Positions 41,518-41,803 of a stretch of DNA of 41,803 nt are shown here, one piece after another. Position 1 is the stretch's first letter. Each line of letters opens with the position of its first letter. The notes beneath the pieces are model-generated. The model was given only the letters and a program-made list of their open reading frames with translations. It made no database searches and was not told where the DNA came from. The translations under genes were made by a program, and so were the position numbers. The DNA lies in NCBI GenBank assembly GCA_011390755.1, contig JAABRU010000049.1, forward strand, positions 1-41,803, given 5' to 3'. Origin of the DNA: Desulfobacteraceae bacterium (GTDB lineage Bacteria > Desulfobacterota > Desulfobacteria > Desulfobacterales > Desulfococcaceae).

Positions 41518-41654
41518 GGGTTTCTCCTTTGTATGATGTATAACTCGATGTTCAAATTTTTCGGTTTTCCGGCCCTTTCACCAGGTGTATTCAAGCATAA
41601 CTCCTTGATTTTTATAAGGTGCAATGCTTGAATGATAAAATTTGGATTAAATAA

Positions 41655-41755
41655 GATGAATTGGTAAAAAGTCAGATTTTTGAAAATCGCTGTCAGTAAA
41701 ATCAGCAGATTAATGTGTACCAAAACCTGATTTTCTGACTTTTTACAAAATCATC
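41655..41755. mobile_element. MITE-like element, family F1, copy 5
   Basis: A 101-bp element with ends GATGAATTGGTAAAAAGTC and GACTTTTTACAAAATCATC. AAATAA at 41649-41654 and 41756-41761 is a perfect 6-bp target duplication. Confidence 0.88.
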
Positions 41756-41792
41756 AAATAAAATCAAATACTTATAAAAAAACTGAACATCG

Positions 41793-41803
41793 AGATCGGA
41801 AGA
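41793..41803. other. Illumina adapter-like tail at the window end
   Basis: The final 11 bases read AGATCGGAAGA, identical to the start of the Illumina TruSeq adapter (AGATCGGAAGAGC). The bases just before (TGAACATCGAG, 41784-41794) are the inverse of CTCGATGTTCA at 41546-41556, so a fold-back or chimeric read end is also possible. The last few bases should not be taken as genome. Confidence 0.6.

Noticed and set aside
1-41803. tRNA or rRNA genes.
   Set aside because: No cloverleaf with GTTCGAATC-type T-arm and matching acceptor, and no rRNA-like sequence, was found on either strand by eye; a tRNAscan-SE run would settle it.

Overview
The window looks like a chromosomal stretch, probably a whole assembly contig, from a Gram-negative sulfate-reducer-like bacterium (Desulfobacterota, Desulfobacterales; perhaps a large-genome filamentous or aggregate-forming type such as Desulfonema). 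This is inferred from the LUD-type lactate-utilisation protein, outer-membrane and lipoprotein genes, GlnA/GlnD/GatB of proteobacterial type, large secreted multidomain proteins, WD40-caspase and Ser/Thr-kinase/FHA genes, and intergenic spaces crowded with small repeats. No rRNA, tRNA, CRISPR array or intact transposase gene was recognised.

Layout. 1-203 is a heptanucleotide tandem array beside a LUD-domain gene. 0.9-2.3 kb is gene-poor, with two miniature inverted-repeat elements and an ISAzo13-like transposase remnant. 2.2-3.8 kb is a hipBA toxin-antitoxin operon with a promoter and two matching operator candidates. 3.9-8.8 kb holds a GalT/HIT-like protein, an alpha/beta hydrolase and a pentapeptide-repeat protein. 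9.2-11.6 kb holds a membrane processive glycosyltransferase and a secreted DUF4384-type protein. 12.0-16.9 kb is one 1638-residue secreted LRR/multidomain protein on the minus strand.

The most interesting part is 17.2-29.9 kb, two convergent gene sets. On the plus strand are an autotransporter-type beta-barrel, a probable lipoprotein alpha/beta hydrolase, an OmpA-like protein and a caspase-like protease behind an exported seven-bladed WD40 propeller. On the minus strand are a LysM/six-hairpin glycosidase-like protein, two lipoproteins, a zinc-ribbon/FHA protein, a STAS-FHA protein and a transmembrane Ser/Thr kinase with a PEGA-like outer domain. Together they could form an envelope-sensing and proteolysis module controlled by Thr phosphorylation; this is a hypothesis from content and proximity.

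30-41.8 kb is mostly housekeeping on the minus strand (gatB, a divergent YchF-like GTPase, a QueG-like Fe-S protein, glnD, glnA, a DUF333 lipoprotein). The spaces between these genes carry at least six families of 90-175 bp non-autonomous elements, several with target-site duplications. A dead transposase at 38.3-39.1 kb contains two of them, and removing both restores part of its reading frame. The last 11 bases match the start of the Illumina adapter, so the right edge is probably an artefactual contig end.
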